A stretch of 64,000 nt of DNA from Gemmatimonadetes bacterium 13_1_40CM_69_22 (GCA_001917665.1 MNEL01000042.1:1-64000); one strand, 5' to 3'. Positions 33,737-42,914 are shown, numbered from the stretch's first letter. Made by a program: numbers and translations. Notes: generated by a model not told the origin, from the letters alone.

Positions 33737-35121
33737 CAGCGGATCCCGGCCAGCTGGTGGAGCACGTCGTAGCGGGTGACGATCCCTGCGATCTTCCCCT
33801 CGCGCCGCACCAGCGCCGCCGGCGTCTCGCGCGACAGCAGCGCCGTGAGGCGCTCCACGGGGAGATCGATGTCCACGACGGGGAACGGCGCGTCCATGAC
33901 CTCTGCGACGGCCTGGTCGAGCGTGGCGGGCTGCTCGAGCGCCTTGGCCATGAGCGCGGGCTCGGACACCGCGCCCACACCGTCCCCACCGTCGAGCACC
34001 GGCAGCTGCGAGACGTTGTAGGTGCTCATGAGGTTCAGCGCCTGCCGCACGGTGGCGGTGGGAGCGACCGAGATGAGCGGCGGTGCGCCCGAGTTCTTCG
34101 CCTCGAGCACGCGCGCCACCGTCACGCGCTCGGTCTCGAGCATCTGATTCTCGCGCAGCCATTCATCGTTATAGACCTTGGAGAGGTAGCGCTCGCCGGT
34201 GTCGCACAGCACTGTAACGACCAGCGCCTTCGGGTCGTCCACGCGGCGCGCCACCTCGAGCGCCGACACCAGGTTCACGCCGGTCGAGCCGCCGCAGAAC
34301 AACCCTTCCTCTTGCGCGAGCCGCCGAACCGAGAGCATCGCGTCCTTGTCGGACACGGTGATCCACTCGTCGATCACGTCCCAATGCAGCGACGTCGGAA
34401 TCTTGTCGCCGCCGATCCCCTCGACCTTGTAGGGATGACCTTCGGTCTTCTGGCGCGTGCGCGCGTAGTCCGTGTAGATCGAGCCGAGAGGGTCGCCCGC
34501 CACGACCTTGATCCGGGGATTCTGTTCCTTCAAGAAGCGGCCCGCGCCGCTCACCGTGCCGCCCGTCCCCGGCGAGCAGACGAAGTGTGTGACCTTGCCC
34601 TCGGTCTGCTCCCAGATCTCCGGGCCCGTGGTGCGGTAATGCACCTCCGGGTTCACAGGGTTGTAGTGCTGGTCGGCGAAGATCGCGTTGGGGTGCGCCG
34701 CCGCGATCGCGCGACCCTTCATGATGTAGTTCTCGGGATGATCCGGCGGCACGGCGGTGGGGGTGATGATGACCTCGGCGCCGAGCGCGCGCAGCAACCG
34801 GGCCTTCTCTTGCGACATCTTGTCGGGCATCGTGAAGACGCAGCGGTAGCCCTTCACCGCGGCCGCGAGTGCCAACCCGACGCCCGTGTTCCCTGAGGTC
34901 GCTTCGACGATCAACCCGCCGGGCCGGAGCCGCCCTTCGCGCTCGGCCGCCTCGATCATCGCCACACCGATCCGGTCCTTCACGGAGCCCCCGGGGTTGA
35001 AGAACTCCGCTTTAGCGTACAGCGGTGTGCGGATCCCCTGGGTCAGGTTGTTGAGGCGGACGAGCGGCGTCCACCCGATCGTCTCGAGGACGTTCGCGTA
35101 CGGCCTAGTGTGGGCCGGCAC
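33736..35121 (-). CDS. Cystathionine beta-synthase (PLP enzyme with CBS pair)
   Basis: 461 residues. The fold-II PLP enzyme has its lysine in NPGGSVKDRIG, then EATSGNTGVGLA and SPGTGGTVSGAGRF for phosphate binding. Two CBS domains (about 340-455) follow, as in eukaryotic-type cystathionine beta-synthase. It forms cystathionine from serine and homocysteine, or may act as a cysteine synthase. The start is GTG at 35121; no ATG is available before PYANVLETIGWTPLVRL. It overlaps the upstream lipoprotein gene by 17 bases. Confidence 0.9.
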   Translation of the reverse strand: MPAHTRPYANVLETIGWTPLVRLNNLTQGIRTPLYAKAEFFNPGGSVKDRIGVAMIEAAEREGRLRPGGLIVEATSGNTGVGLALAAAVKGYRCVFTMPDKMSQEKARLLRALGAEVIITPTAVPPDHPENYIMKGRAIAAAHPNAIFADQHYNPVNPEVHYRTTGPEIWEQTEGKVTHFVCSPGTGGTVSGAGRFLKEQNPRIKVVAGDPLGSIYTDYARTRQKTEGHPYKVEGIGGDKIPTSLHWDVIDEWITVSDKDAMLSVRRLAQEEGLFCGGSTGVNLVSALEVARRVDDPKALVVTVLCDTGERYLSKVYNDEWLRENQMLETERVTVARVLEAKNSGAPPLISVAPTATVRQALNLMSTYNVSQLPVLDGGDGVGAVSEPALMAKALEQPATLDQAVAEVMDAPFPVVDIDLPVERLTALLSRETPAALVRREGKIAGIVTRYDVLHQLAGIR

Positions 35122-35758
35122 CGCTGTCCGCTTTCGCCTTGCTCGTGTCCCGCCGCACACCGCCCGTATCCCGCGGCGCGGCGGCGGTGTCGCGCCGCGC
35201 GCCGGTGGTATCCGGGAGCACGCGGGGCGGTGCCCCCCGCGCGGGGCTCGTGTCCGGCCGGGTTCGGGGGAGCAGGGAGGGCGGAGCAAGCGGCGCGGGT
35301 GTGGGGGGCGGCGCCGGCCGCCGGGCAGCGCTGCTATCCGGTTTTCCCGTGCCGGCCGCCCCACCGGCCGTGGGGCGGCGGAACTCGATCGGCTGCAGGA
35401 ACGCCGTCGCGACCGCGAGGCCGCGCCGCCGCGCGGGGGCGAACCGCAGCTTTTTCGCGCCCGAGAGCGCCGCCGAGTCGAGCGCCGAATACCCGCTCGA
35501 CTCGGCGACCTTGCTCGACTCCGCCACGAGCCGCCCCATCGAGTCGACGAACAGCCGCAGCACGACGTCGCCTTCGACCTTCTGGTCGTACAGCCTCGGC
35601 GGATACTGGATCGGCGAATCCGGGTTGAGCGGCACGGGCGGCTCTTGATCCGGCGGCGCGGCGGGCGACGCCTCGGCCTGGTCCGCTGGCGGCGCCGGCG
35701 TGCCGCATCCGGCCGCGGTGAGCCCGGCCACCCCGGCGAGCGCGAGCCACCTTCTCAC
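35105..35758 (-). CDS. TonB-C-like lipoprotein
   Basis: 217 residues, GTG start in a GTGA overlap with mutS. The signal ends in a lipobox (LTAAGC). A segment of about 75 residues resembles a TonB C-terminal domain: PRLYDQKVEGDVVLRLFVD, SSGYSALDSAALSGAKKLRF and AFLQPIEFRRP. The last 80 residues are disordered, Pro/Arg-rich with RRDT repeats. Unlike true TonB it has a lipid anchor rather than a transmembrane helix. It may act in envelope energy coupling or simply bind in the periplasm. Confidence 0.78.
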   Translation of the reverse strand: MRRWLALAGVAGLTAAGCGTPAPPADQAEASPAAPPDQEPPVPLNPDSPIQYPPRLYDQKVEGDVVLRLFVDSMGRLVAESSKVAESSGYSALDSAALSGAKKLRFAPARRRGLAVATAFLQPIEFRRPTAGGAAGTGKPDSSAARRPAPPPTPAPLAPPSLLPRTRPDTSPARGAPPRVLPDTTGARRDTAAAPRDTGGVRRDTSKAKADSGAGPH

Positions 35759-38355
35759 GGCGCTTCCTCCAGCCGCTTCTTCCACGTCGCCAGGCGGTTG
35801 AGCGCTTCGAGCGGCGACAGCGCGTTGACATCCAGCCGATCGAGCTCGGCGAGCAGCGGGTGCGTCCCCGGCGCGAACAGGCCGAGCTGCTGCGCGTCGG
35901 GCGCGGGCGGCGGGGACTGGTGCGCCACATGATGCCCGGCCTCGAGCAGTTTCAACACGCGCCAGGCGCGCTCCACGACCGCGCTGGGCAGACCCGCGAG
36001 TCGGCCCACGTGGATGCCGTAGGAGCGGTCGGCCCCACCCGGCTCGAGCCGGTGCAGGAACACGACCTCGTCCCCGGCCTCCCGCACCGCGACGTTGAAG
36101 TTGCGCGCGTGGGCGAGCTCCTCCGTGAGCTGGGTCAACTCGTGGTAGTGGGTCGCGAAGATCGTCTTGCAGCCGATCACGTTGTGCAAGTGCTCGGTGA
36201 CCGCCCACGCGATCGCCACGCCGTCATACGTCGACGTCCCCCGGCCGATCTCGTCGAGCAGCACGAGGCTCCGGGCGGTGGCGCCGTGGAGGATCGCGCT
36301 CGTCTCGCTCATCTCCACCATGAAGGTGGACTGGCCGCGCACCAGGTTGTCGGACGCCCCGACGCGCGTGAACAGCCGGTCTACCACGCCGATCACCGCG
36401 CGCCGCGCCGGCACGAAGCAACCCAGCTGCGCGAGCACCACGCACAAGCCCACTTGGCGCAGCAGCGTGGACTTCCCCGCCATGTTCGGCCCGGTGAGGA
36501 GGATCACCCGACTGCCCTCGTCGACCCGAACGTCGTTCGGGATGAACGCCTCGCGCGCCATCATCCGCTCCACCACCGGGTGGCGGCTGGCTTCGAGCTC
36601 GATCGTGAAATCGGCGTTTACCTGGGGGCGCACGTACCCTTCGCGGTGCGCGAGGTCGGCGAGCCCGCTCCAGACGTCGAGCTCGGCGACGACCCCTGCG
36701 GTCGCTTGCACCCGCGCGACCGCGTCCGCGACTCGCGTCCGCAGGGCCTGGACCAGCTCGGCTTCGCGGGCGGCGATCCGCTCCTCGGCGCCCAGGACTT
36801 TCGCCTCGTACTCCTTCAACTCGGGGGTGACGAACCGTTCGGCCCCGGAGAGCGTCTGACGCCGCTCGTAGTCGGGCGGCACACGGTCTTTGTGCGGGTT
36901 CGTGACTTCGATGTAGTAGCCGAAAACCTTGTTGAAGCCGACTTTGAGCGACGGGATCCCGGCGCGCTCCCGCTCGCGCGCTTGCAGGGAGGCGATGTAC
37001 TGCTTGCCGCCGTCGCGCGTGTCCTTGACGTCGTCGAGCTCGCGGTCGTAGCCCGCGCGGATGGCGTCGCCGTCGGCGAGCTGGGCGAGCGGCCGCTCGA
37101 CGAGCGCGCGACCGAGCTCGTCCCCCAGGTCGGCGAGCAGGTCGAAGCGCTCGGCCGCCTGCTCGAGCGGCGCGGCGCGGCCCCTCGCCTCGAGACCGTC
37201 GAGCGCCGAGCGCACGTCGGGCAGTCGAAAGATCGAGTCGCGCAGCGCGCCCAGCTCGCGCGGGGTCGCGCGACCTAGGGCCGCGCGGCCCGCCAGTCGC
37301 TCCAGGTCCCGCACGTCGTCCAGCGCCTCCCGCACGCGGTCCCGGCCACGGGGGTCGTGCACCAGCACGTCCACCGCATCGAGCCGCGCCGTGATGGCAG
37401 CGGGGTCGACGAGCGGCGCGAGCAGCCAGCGGCGCAGCAGGCGCGCACCCATGGGCGTCATGGTGCGGTCGAGCACCTCGAGCAGCGTCGCCCCCGTGGC
37501 CCCGGGGCGCAACGGCTCCACCAGCTCGAGGTTGCGGCGCGTCATCTCGTCGAGCGGCAGCACGTCGCCACGCCGCAGCACGCGGGGACGCGCGAGATGC
37601 GGCAGCCCGCCCGGCTTGAGCTCCCGCGCGTATCGGAGCAGCGCCCCTGCCGCCCCGACGGCCGCTCGGTCTCCCGGCTCGATGCCGAGGCCGTCGAGCG
37701 AGGCGAGCCGGAATGTGCGCGCCAGGTCCTCGCGCGCCAGCTCGGGGTCGAATTCCCATGCCTCGCGCTCCGTCACCGTGACCGATCTGTGAGCGGGCGC
37801 GACCTCGCAGCCGGCCGGCAGCACGACCTCGGGCGACTCGTAGCGGGCGAGCGCGCTCGCTAAGTCCTCGACCGGCACCGTCTCGAGTGCCAGCTCTCCC
37901 GTGGTCAAGTCCAGCGCGGCCAGCCCCAGGGCGGTGCCTCCACTCCGGGGATCGAGCGCTACCAGGAAGTTGTTGCGGTCCCGCTCGAGCCAATCCTCGG
38001 CGAGGACCGTACCCGGCGTAACCGTTTCCACTACTTCGCGCCGCACCAGCCCCTTGGCGAGCTTAGGGTCCTCCACCTGCTCGCAGATCGCCACTCGATG
38101 CCCCTTCGCGATCAGGCGTCGCAGGTACTCGGTCCCGGCCTTGACCGGCACCCCGGCGAGCGGCACGTCTGCCGCTCCGCCGTTGTTGCGCGACGTGAGC
38201 GTCAGACCGAGCTCGCGTGCGGCGAGGCGGGCGTCGTCTTCGAACATCTCGTAGAAGTCGCCCATCCGGAAAAACAGGATGGTATGAGGGTAGCGCGCCT
38301 TGATCTCGCGGTACTGTTGCATCAGGGGGGTGTCGGTTTCCACCCGCGGCGTCAC
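35755..38355 (-). CDS. mutS: DNA mismatch repair protein MutS
   Basis: 866 residues, full length. The mismatch-reading Phe-x-Glu is in FFRMGDFYEMF. The Walker A loop is TGPNMAGKSTLLRQ, Walker B LVLLDEIGRGTSTYDG, and the helix-turn-helix end is SYGIHVGRLAGLPSAVVERA. The start is GTG at 38355, overlapping the stop of the SPOR gene, and MTPRVETDTPLMQQYREIK then aligns with the family N-terminus. No defect is seen. Confidence 0.97.
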   Translation of the reverse strand: MTPRVETDTPLMQQYREIKARYPHTILFFRMGDFYEMFEDDARLAARELGLTLTSRNNGGAADVPLAGVPVKAGTEYLRRLIAKGHRVAICEQVEDPKLAKGLVRREVVETVTPGTVLAEDWLERDRNNFLVALDPRSGGTALGLAALDLTTGELALETVPVEDLASALARYESPEVVLPAGCEVAPAHRSVTVTEREAWEFDPELAREDLARTFRLASLDGLGIEPGDRAAVGAAGALLRYARELKPGGLPHLARPRVLRRGDVLPLDEMTRRNLELVEPLRPGATGATLLEVLDRTMTPMGARLLRRWLLAPLVDPAAITARLDAVDVLVHDPRGRDRVREALDDVRDLERLAGRAALGRATPRELGALRDSIFRLPDVRSALDGLEARGRAAPLEQAAERFDLLADLGDELGRALVERPLAQLADGDAIRAGYDRELDDVKDTRDGGKQYIASLQARERERAGIPSLKVGFNKVFGYYIEVTNPHKDRVPPDYERRQTLSGAERFVTPELKEYEAKVLGAEERIAAREAELVQALRTRVADAVARVQATAGVVAELDVWSGLADLAHREGYVRPQVNADFTIELEASRHPVVERMMAREAFIPNDVRVDEGSRVILLTGPNMAGKSTLLRQVGLCVVLAQLGCFVPARRAVIGVVDRLFTRVGASDNLVRGQSTFMVEMSETSAILHGATARSLVLLDEIGRGTSTYDGVAIAWAVTEHLHNVIGCKTIFATHYHELTQLTEELAHARNFNVAVREAGDEVVFLHRLEPGGADRSYGIHVGRLAGLPSAVVERAWRVLKLLEAGHHVAHQSPPPAPDAQQLGLFAPGTHPLLAELDRLDVNALSPLEALNRLATWKKRLEEAP

Positions 38356-39215
38356 GGTTCCTCCACCACGAACGGCTGCCCGCCGATCCGGGTCTTGAGC
38401 CGCCGCTGCACCTGCTGCGCCTCGTCCCGCGTGGCGTAGCGCCCTACGCGCACCTTGAAGAGCCCGCTCGTGTCGCGCACGACGCGGGCGTCGAAGCCCA
38501 TCACCTTGAGACGGGTCAGCATCTCGTCCACCTGGGCCGCGCCCTTGACGGCGAGCACCTGCACCGCGTAGCCGCCAGCGCCCGAGGCGGTCTTCGGTTG
38601 ACTGTCGGCGGTCGGGGCGGCGCGAGGGGGCGTCGCGGTCGTCGTGAGCGCCGCGCAGCGCGGCGCGTAGAAGGTGACCTGGTTCCTGAACTCGACATCG
38701 CTCCCAGCCCCGGCGAGCGCCTCTTGGATCAAGGCGCACCCGTGCGCGTCGTCCTTCAGGTCGAAGTAGGCCCGGGCACCCCAGAAGTCCGCGCGGGGCT
38801 TGAGCGGCGAATCGGGGTAGTCGCGCCGCAGCCGCTCCGCCGCTTGCACCGTCGCCGCCGGGTCGCCCTGCGCGAAATAGAGCTGCGTGAGGAGCACGAG
38901 CGCCGAGTCGGCCCAGACCGAGCGCCCGTACTCGACGACCACGCGCTGGAGATTGGTAGCGGTGGCAACGGCGTCGGTCGCGATGCGCGCGGCGGTAAAC
39001 AGCGCCCCCGGATAGAGCGAATCCTGAGGCGAGAGGCGCGCGAGCAGTCGACGCATGATGGCGCGGCCAGAGTCCGGACGGGTCTGGGCGATCCGCAGCG
39101 CAACCGCGCGGACGGAGTCGGTTTGAGCGGACAGGCGGAGGGCCGGATAGCTGGATAGTAGCAACGCTGCCGCGAGACGAACCGCCCATCCGCCTATCCG
39201 CCTATCAACGATCAC
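38352..39215 (-). CDS. SPOR-domain protein with tetratricopeptide-like region
   Basis: 287 residues. A signal peptide (residues 1-31) precedes helical TPR-like repeats (YPGALFTAARIATDA, LVLLTQLYFAQGDPAATVQAAERL). The SPOR domain at the C-terminus (YAVQVLAVKGAAQVDEMLTRL, FKVRVGRYATRDEAQQVQRRL) binds denuded glycan strands at division sites in known cases. The start is GTG at 39215 in GTGA overlap with holA. The signal peptide is encoded almost wholly within an 8-bp-period repeat element (39144-39206), so start and export signal seem to derive from a repeat. Confidence 0.83.
   Translation of the reverse strand: MIVDRRIGGWAVRLAAALLLSSYPALRLSAQTDSVRAVALRIAQTRPDSGRAIMRRLLARLSPQDSLYPGALFTAARIATDAVATATNLQRVVVEYGRSVWADSALVLLTQLYFAQGDPAATVQAAERLRRDYPDSPLKPRADFWGARAYFDLKDDAHGCALIQEALAGAGSDVEFRNQVTFYAPRCAALTTTATPPRAAPTADSQPKTASGAGGYAVQVLAVKGAAQVDEMLTRLKVMGFDARVVRDTSGLFKVRVGRYATRDEAQQVQRRLKTRIGGQPFVVEEP
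39144..39206. repeat. Inverted 8-bp-period repeat element at the start of the SPOR gene
   Basis: Two units containing GGATAG at an 8-bp spacing (39144-39159) face three units CGCCCATC, CGCCTATC, CGCCTATC (39183-39206) across about 23 bases. The layout matches that of the pabB element: octamer units on inverted arms. It encodes the n- and c-regions of a signal peptide on the minus strand. Confidence 0.65.
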
Positions 39216-40279
39216 GCTGCCTCCTGCTGGAGCGCGCCAAACGACAGCACCAGCTGTACGAGGATTCCCGGCTCGTGGGTGAGCGTGGTCGACTTGAGCG
39301 CGCGGTCGGCATCGAGTGCGAGCCGCAGCGCCTGGCGCAGCGCCGCAGCGTTCCACGCCGCAGCCCAGCGTGCCCAGCGCGAACCCGTCTGCTGCCAACT
39401 CCCGAGGCCGTACGGCCGCGCAGCCCGCAGCTGGCCGAGCAGGGCGGCCTCGAGTCGCGCTGGCGGCGTGCCGCGGTCGAGCTCGGCACGTGCCAGCGCC
39501 GTCCCGACGAGTGCCGTGCCGAGCGCCATGAGGATGCGTACCCCGCTCATCCCGGCTTGCTCGAGGACCGCTTCCACGAGCCGCGCCGCGACTGGAGCCC
39601 GCCGCTCGAGGGCCGCGTCAATCAGGTCCTGGAGCGTTTCGCCCGGTCGCGTGCCGACGAGGGCGGCGACGTCCGCCCGCGTCGCCACTCCTCCACCCGG
39701 GCGGCCGGCCGTCAGGGCGGCGAGCTTCTCGAGCTCCCCACCGAGCGCGCCGAGGTCGCGCCCGACGGACTGGACGAGCAGCTCCACCGCATCCGGTTCG
39801 AGCGTGAGCTGGAGCTGCCCCGCCCGGTGCGCCACCCATTTGAGCACGCGCGCGGGGGGCAGCGGCTCGACGGCGACGGCGGTGGCGGAGCGCGCCAGCT
39901 CCGCGTCGAGCGGCTCGCCTGCGCCCTGCACGAGGATGAGCAGCGTCGTCGGACTGGGGGACTCGAGGTACCGTAGCAACTCCTGGCGCACCTTGGACAT
40001 CTTCCGCACGTCCTCGATGCCCCGAATCACCACGACCCGGGTCGCGGCGAGCATCGGCGGCGTGTTCACCAGGCTGTGGAACACCTCGGGGTCGAGGTCA
40101 GCCGCGCTGCGTTGGTCGAAGTTGAAGTCCCGCGCGCCGGGGTCGAGGACGCGGTCGACGAGCGCCCGAATGGCTTCGTCCTTAAGGACGTCCTCGTCGC
40201 CGTGGAGATAGTAGAGCGCCTCGGGCGTCCGCCCCTGCTTGAGGCTCCGCAGCAGCGCGTCGAAGCTGAGGACCGCCAT
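39212..40279 (-). CDS. holA: DNA polymerase III subunit delta
   Basis: 355 residues. Clamp-loader subunit that opens the sliding clamp. YYLHGDEDVLKDEAIRALVD is the N-terminal signature. TRVVVIRGIEDVRKMSKVRQELLRYLESPSP, VGRDLGALGGELEKLAALT and LVGTRPGETLQDLIDAAL follow in the order seen in HolA. It is the first gene of a coupled series running holA-SPOR-mutS-TonB-like-CBS-ddl. Confidence 0.93.
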   Translation of the reverse strand: MAVLSFDALLRSLKQGRTPEALYYLHGDEDVLKDEAIRALVDRVLDPGARDFNFDQRSAADLDPEVFHSLVNTPPMLAATRVVVIRGIEDVRKMSKVRQELLRYLESPSPTTLLILVQGAGEPLDAELARSATAVAVEPLPPARVLKWVAHRAGQLQLTLEPDAVELLVQSVGRDLGALGGELEKLAALTAGRPGGGVATRADVAALVGTRPGETLQDLIDAALERRAPVAARLVEAVLEQAGMSGVRILMALGTALVGTALARAELDRGTPPARLEAALLGQLRAARPYGLGSWQQTGSRWARWAAAWNAAALRQALRLALDADRALKSTTLTHEPGILVQLVLSFGALQQEAA

Positions 40280-40368
40280 ATCGCGCGGAAGTTACCGTGG
40301 GCCGGGGCCCGGAGAAAGGTCGGGGCGCGGCGTGCCGCGCGCCGGAGCCCAGCGGATCGAAAAAACGC
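40280..40368. other. Gap between holA and the anti-sigma gene, with a hairpin
   Basis: The gap contains a perfect 7-bp-arm hairpin GCGCGGC-GT-GCCGCGC at 40325-40340 and a run of six A at 40360-40365. The T-run on the leftward transcript comes before the stem, so this is not a standard intrinsic terminator. It also has to hold the holA promoter. Confidence 0.4.
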
Positions 40369-40857
40369 CTAACGGCCGGCGCTGGCGGGTTCGACTAGGG
40401 CGGTCCCGTACGGGCTCGGGTTGCCCGTGACCACGCTGGCGCGCGGGTCCTGGAACGAGACGAACGGCACGCCTGCGTGCGCGACCGGCTTTGGGAAGGG
40501 GACCGGCGGCAGGGCGTGCGCCCGCGCCACCTCGGGCCGTCGCACTCCTTCGAGGGCGAGCAACGCGAGGGCGGCGGCCACGAATAGTGCCGCGGCGATC
40601 CCTGCGCTTGCCGGGACCTCGACCAGCGCCCGGCGCTCCTGCGCCAGACGCGCTTCGAGCCGGCGCCGAAAATCCGGCGACGGCTCGATCGTTTCCAGCG
40701 CCTGGAGCGCGCGCACGCCCCGGCGCACCGCGGTGTCGTAGCGGCGACAGGCGGGACAGCAAGCGAGGTGGCGCTCGAAACGCCGGATCTCGGACGGGGC
40801 CGCGATCAGCCCGTCGCGAAAATCCGTATAGCGGTCCAGGAATTCAGCGCACGTCAT
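40369..40857 (-). CDS. Zinc-finger anti-sigma factor
   Basis: 162 residues. The N-terminal zf-HC2 motif is shown by TCAEFLDRYTDF and FERHLACCPACRRYDTA (His and two Cys). One transmembrane segment (AGIAAALFVAAALALLAL, about 100-118) puts the last 40 residues outside. It should hold the sigma factor encoded 43 bases upstream until a signal arrives. The C-tail has no known sensor domain. Confidence 0.88.
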   Translation of the reverse strand: MTCAEFLDRYTDFRDGLIAAPSEIRRFERHLACCPACRRYDTAVRRGVRALQALETIEPSPDFRRRLEARLAQERRALVEVPASAGIAAALFVAAALALLALEGVRRPEVARAHALPPVPFPKPVAHAGVPFVSFQDPRASVVTGNPSPYGTALVEPASAGR

Positions 40858-40900
40858 GACGGCTATGTTGTACCGTGGCGAGCACCGGCGGTTCCGCCGG

Positions 40901-41545
40901 CTATTCGAGCAGCGGCTCGATGAGCTGCGCGAAGCTGTTGCGTGCCCGGTTGAGCCGGCTTTTCACCGTTCCCAGGTTGCAACCAGTGATGTCCGCAATC
41001 TCGGCGTAGCTCTTTCCCTCGAGCTCCCGCAATACGAACACCGCCCGGTGGTGGTCGGGGAGCTGCCCCACGCACTGGTCCACAGCCTCCTTGAGGTAGC
41101 GCTTGCGGTAGAGGTCGTCCGGGCGCGCGGTCGCGTCTTCGAACTGCAGCGGGCGGTGGTCGGCCTCCCAGTGCTTCTTGATCGTCTGGAACAGCACGAG
41201 CGGGTTCCGGCTGCGGTTGCGAAGCTCGTTCTTCGCCAGGTTCGACGCGATCGTGTAGATCCAGGTCGAGAACTTCTTGGTCTGGTCGAACCGGTGCAGG
41301 TGCCGGAATACGCGGATGAAGACCTCCTGGACCAGGTCCTCGGCTCGTTCGCGGTCTCCGATCGTGCGGTTGATGAAATTGAGCAGCCGGGTCTGGTAGC
41401 GGTCGACCAGGGCGCCGAACGCCTGATGGTCGCCGGCCAGGTGCTCGAGCACCACCTGGCCATCGTCAAGCTCGTGCAGCGCCTCGCGCTCCAGCGCGCG
41501 GGCGGTGACGGCGGGCTGTGTCTTCCGTTTGAGGGCTGCTCGCAT
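40901..41545 (-). CDS. ECF-type RNA polymerase sigma factor
   Basis: 214 residues. Region 2 is seen in ALVDRYQTRLLNFINRTIGD and EDLVQEVFIRVFRHL, followed by STWIYTIASNLAKNELR. Region 4 is LPDHHRAVFVLRELEGKSYA and ITGCNLGTVKSRLNRARN. It pairs with the zinc-finger anti-sigma factor. A 30-residue basic N-terminus precedes region 2. The upstream gap has inverted GTGACAT repeats. Confidence 0.93.
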   Translation of the reverse strand: MRAALKRKTQPAVTARALEREALHELDDGQVVLEHLAGDHQAFGALVDRYQTRLLNFINRTIGDRERAEDLVQEVFIRVFRHLHRFDQTKKFSTWIYTIASNLAKNELRNRSRNPLVLFQTIKKHWEADHRPLQFEDATARPDDLYRKRYLKEAVDQCVGQLPDHHRAVFVLRELEGKSYAEIADITGCNLGTVKSRLNRARNSFAQLIEPLLE

Positions 41546-41761
41546 AAGACTGGCTCCGTTGTTTCAGCTAGAAACGACCCCGGAACTGGGCGAGACCTCC
41601 TCCTGCGCTCGGACCTATCGCACGAACCGTACCCGTCACCGGGCGATTTTACGGCGATTTCACTAAGTGGCAAGACTACAACGTCTTCGTGCAAAAGCTC
41701 GGCGGGTGCCGCGTACGTCAATATCGTCCACCTGAGGTGACATTGCAACGTGACGGCGATG
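41546..41761 (-). promoter_or_regulatory. Upstream region of the ECF sigma gene with GTGACAT inverted repeat
   Basis: GTGACAT (41737-41743) and ATGTCAC (41759-41765) form 7-bp inverted arms 15 bases apart, with a further GTGAC between. AAGAC-TACAAC-GTCTT lies at 41672-41687. No clear -35/-10 pair was found. The repeats resemble half-sites in the satD operator at 47754. Confidence 0.4.
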
Positions 41762-42301
41762 TCACAGGCCCAAACGAAACGCTGCCATATAAAGGATAGC
41801 GACAATCGTCTTCGCGTCACGAACTTCGCCATCCCGAATTCCCGCAAGGACTTCGGACAGCGGTCGGGGGACGACCTCGATGAACTCATCGCGCTCCCGG
41901 GCGGGCCTCGCCGTCCCCAACCCGCTGGCCATGAAGAGGTGAATCACCTCGTCGGTAAACCCCGGCGTGGTCAAGATCGCCGTGAGCCGCTCGAGCCGCT
42001 CGGCTGTGACGCCTGCCTCCTCAAGCAGCTCGCGCCGCGCGCACGCTTCCGGCGCCTCACCGGACTCGAGCGTGCCCGCCGGCACCTCCCACAGCGGCCC
42101 GCCCGCAGCGTAGCGGTATTGCTTGAGCATGAGGATCGTGGGGTCGGGTCCTGCGGGATCCGAAAGGCAGGGGACGACTGCCGCGGCGCCGGGATGCCGA
42201 ATCAGCTCCAGCTCCCCGGTGGAGCCGTCGGGGAAGCGCACCGTGTCGACGTCGAGCCGCACGACCCGGCCCGTGTAGATGCGGCGGGTGGCGAGTTGCA
42301 T
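41762..42301 (-). CDS. Nudix hydrolase, ADP-ribose pyrophosphatase type
   Basis: 179 residues. The Nudix box GTLESGEAPEACARRELLEEAG fits GX5EX7REUXEEXGU. The N-terminus VRLDVDTVRFPDGSTGELELIRHPGAAAVVP and MLKQYRYAAGGPLWEVPAG are typical of the ADP-ribose group. Probable housekeeping of nucleotide sugars. It ends beside the divergent-looking regulatory gap of the sigma factor and follows the YdcF-like gene by ten bases. Confidence 0.92.
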   Translation of the reverse strand: MQLATRRIYTGRVVRLDVDTVRFPDGSTGELELIRHPGAAAVVPCLSDPAGPDPTILMLKQYRYAAGGPLWEVPAGTLESGEAPEACARRELLEEAGVTAERLERLTAILTTPGFTDEVIHLFMASGLGTARPARERDEFIEVVPRPLSEVLAGIRDGEVRDAKTIVAILYMAAFRLGL

Positions 42302-42311
42302 TGGAGCGCCC

Positions 42312-42914
42312 TCAGCGGTTTAAGAGCCAGGTGACAGGGACCTTGAACCCCTCGGCGAAGAAGTAGGAGGCGTTGCGGCGGAGGTTGGCGCGGATCGGCG
42401 AATTGGGGGCGGGGGATGTGAACGGCACGAGTCCGAGCCGCGTCGCGATGATCTGGAGCCGGAGCATGTGAAATCCGTCCGAGACGAGCAACACGCGCCG
42501 GCTGTCCCGGCCGCTGAACCAGCGCGCCACCCCGTCGAGGGATGCGGACGTGCTGGTGCCCGCAGGGAGCGCCAGCACCGCCACGTCGGGGAGGCCCGCC
42601 TTGACGAGGTAGTGGCGGCCCACCTCGGATTCGCTCACCGTGTCGCCCGTCCCGACGCCCCCCGTCACCAGCACCACGGGCGCGAGCCCACGTTGGTACA
42701 GGGCGGCGGCGTGGTCCAGCCGCGCCCGGAACACGGGCGAGGGCCGACCGTTGTACTGCGCGGCCCCGAGCACGACGATCGCGTCGGCGCTCGTCGCCTG
42801 GTCGCGGGCTGCGGCCAGGGCGGCGGCCACCACGACGGCGGCCCAGCCCAAGGCCAGCACGATCGCCAGCACGAGCGCCCCCGCGAGCTTGCGGGGCAGG
42901 GTCCAAAAGGGCAT
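42312..42914 (-). CDS. YdcF/ElyC-like DUF218 membrane protein
   Basis: 200 residues. One transmembrane helix (about 9-33) precedes the DUF218 domain, with AIVVLGAAQYNGRPSPVFRARL, VVLVTGGVGTGDTVSESEVGRHYL and VLLVSDGFHMLRLQIIATRLG. Members act in envelope carbohydrate metabolism, as in ElyC and SanA, but the reaction is unknown. The cytoplasmic or periplasmic orientation cannot be fixed from sequence. Confidence 0.87.
   Translation of the reverse strand: MPFWTLPRKLAGALVLAIVLALGWAAVVVAAALAAARDQATSADAIVVLGAAQYNGRPSPVFRARLDHAAALYQRGLAPVVLVTGGVGTGDTVSESEVGRHYLVKAGLPDVAVLALPAGTSTSASLDGVARWFSGRDSRRVLLVSDGFHMLRLQIIATRLGLVPFTSPAPNSPIRANLRRNASYFFAEGFKVPVTWLLNR

Noticed and set aside
40325..40365. Intrinsic terminator for the anti-sigma gene
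   Set aside because: On the leftward transcript the T-run comes before the hairpin, the wrong order.
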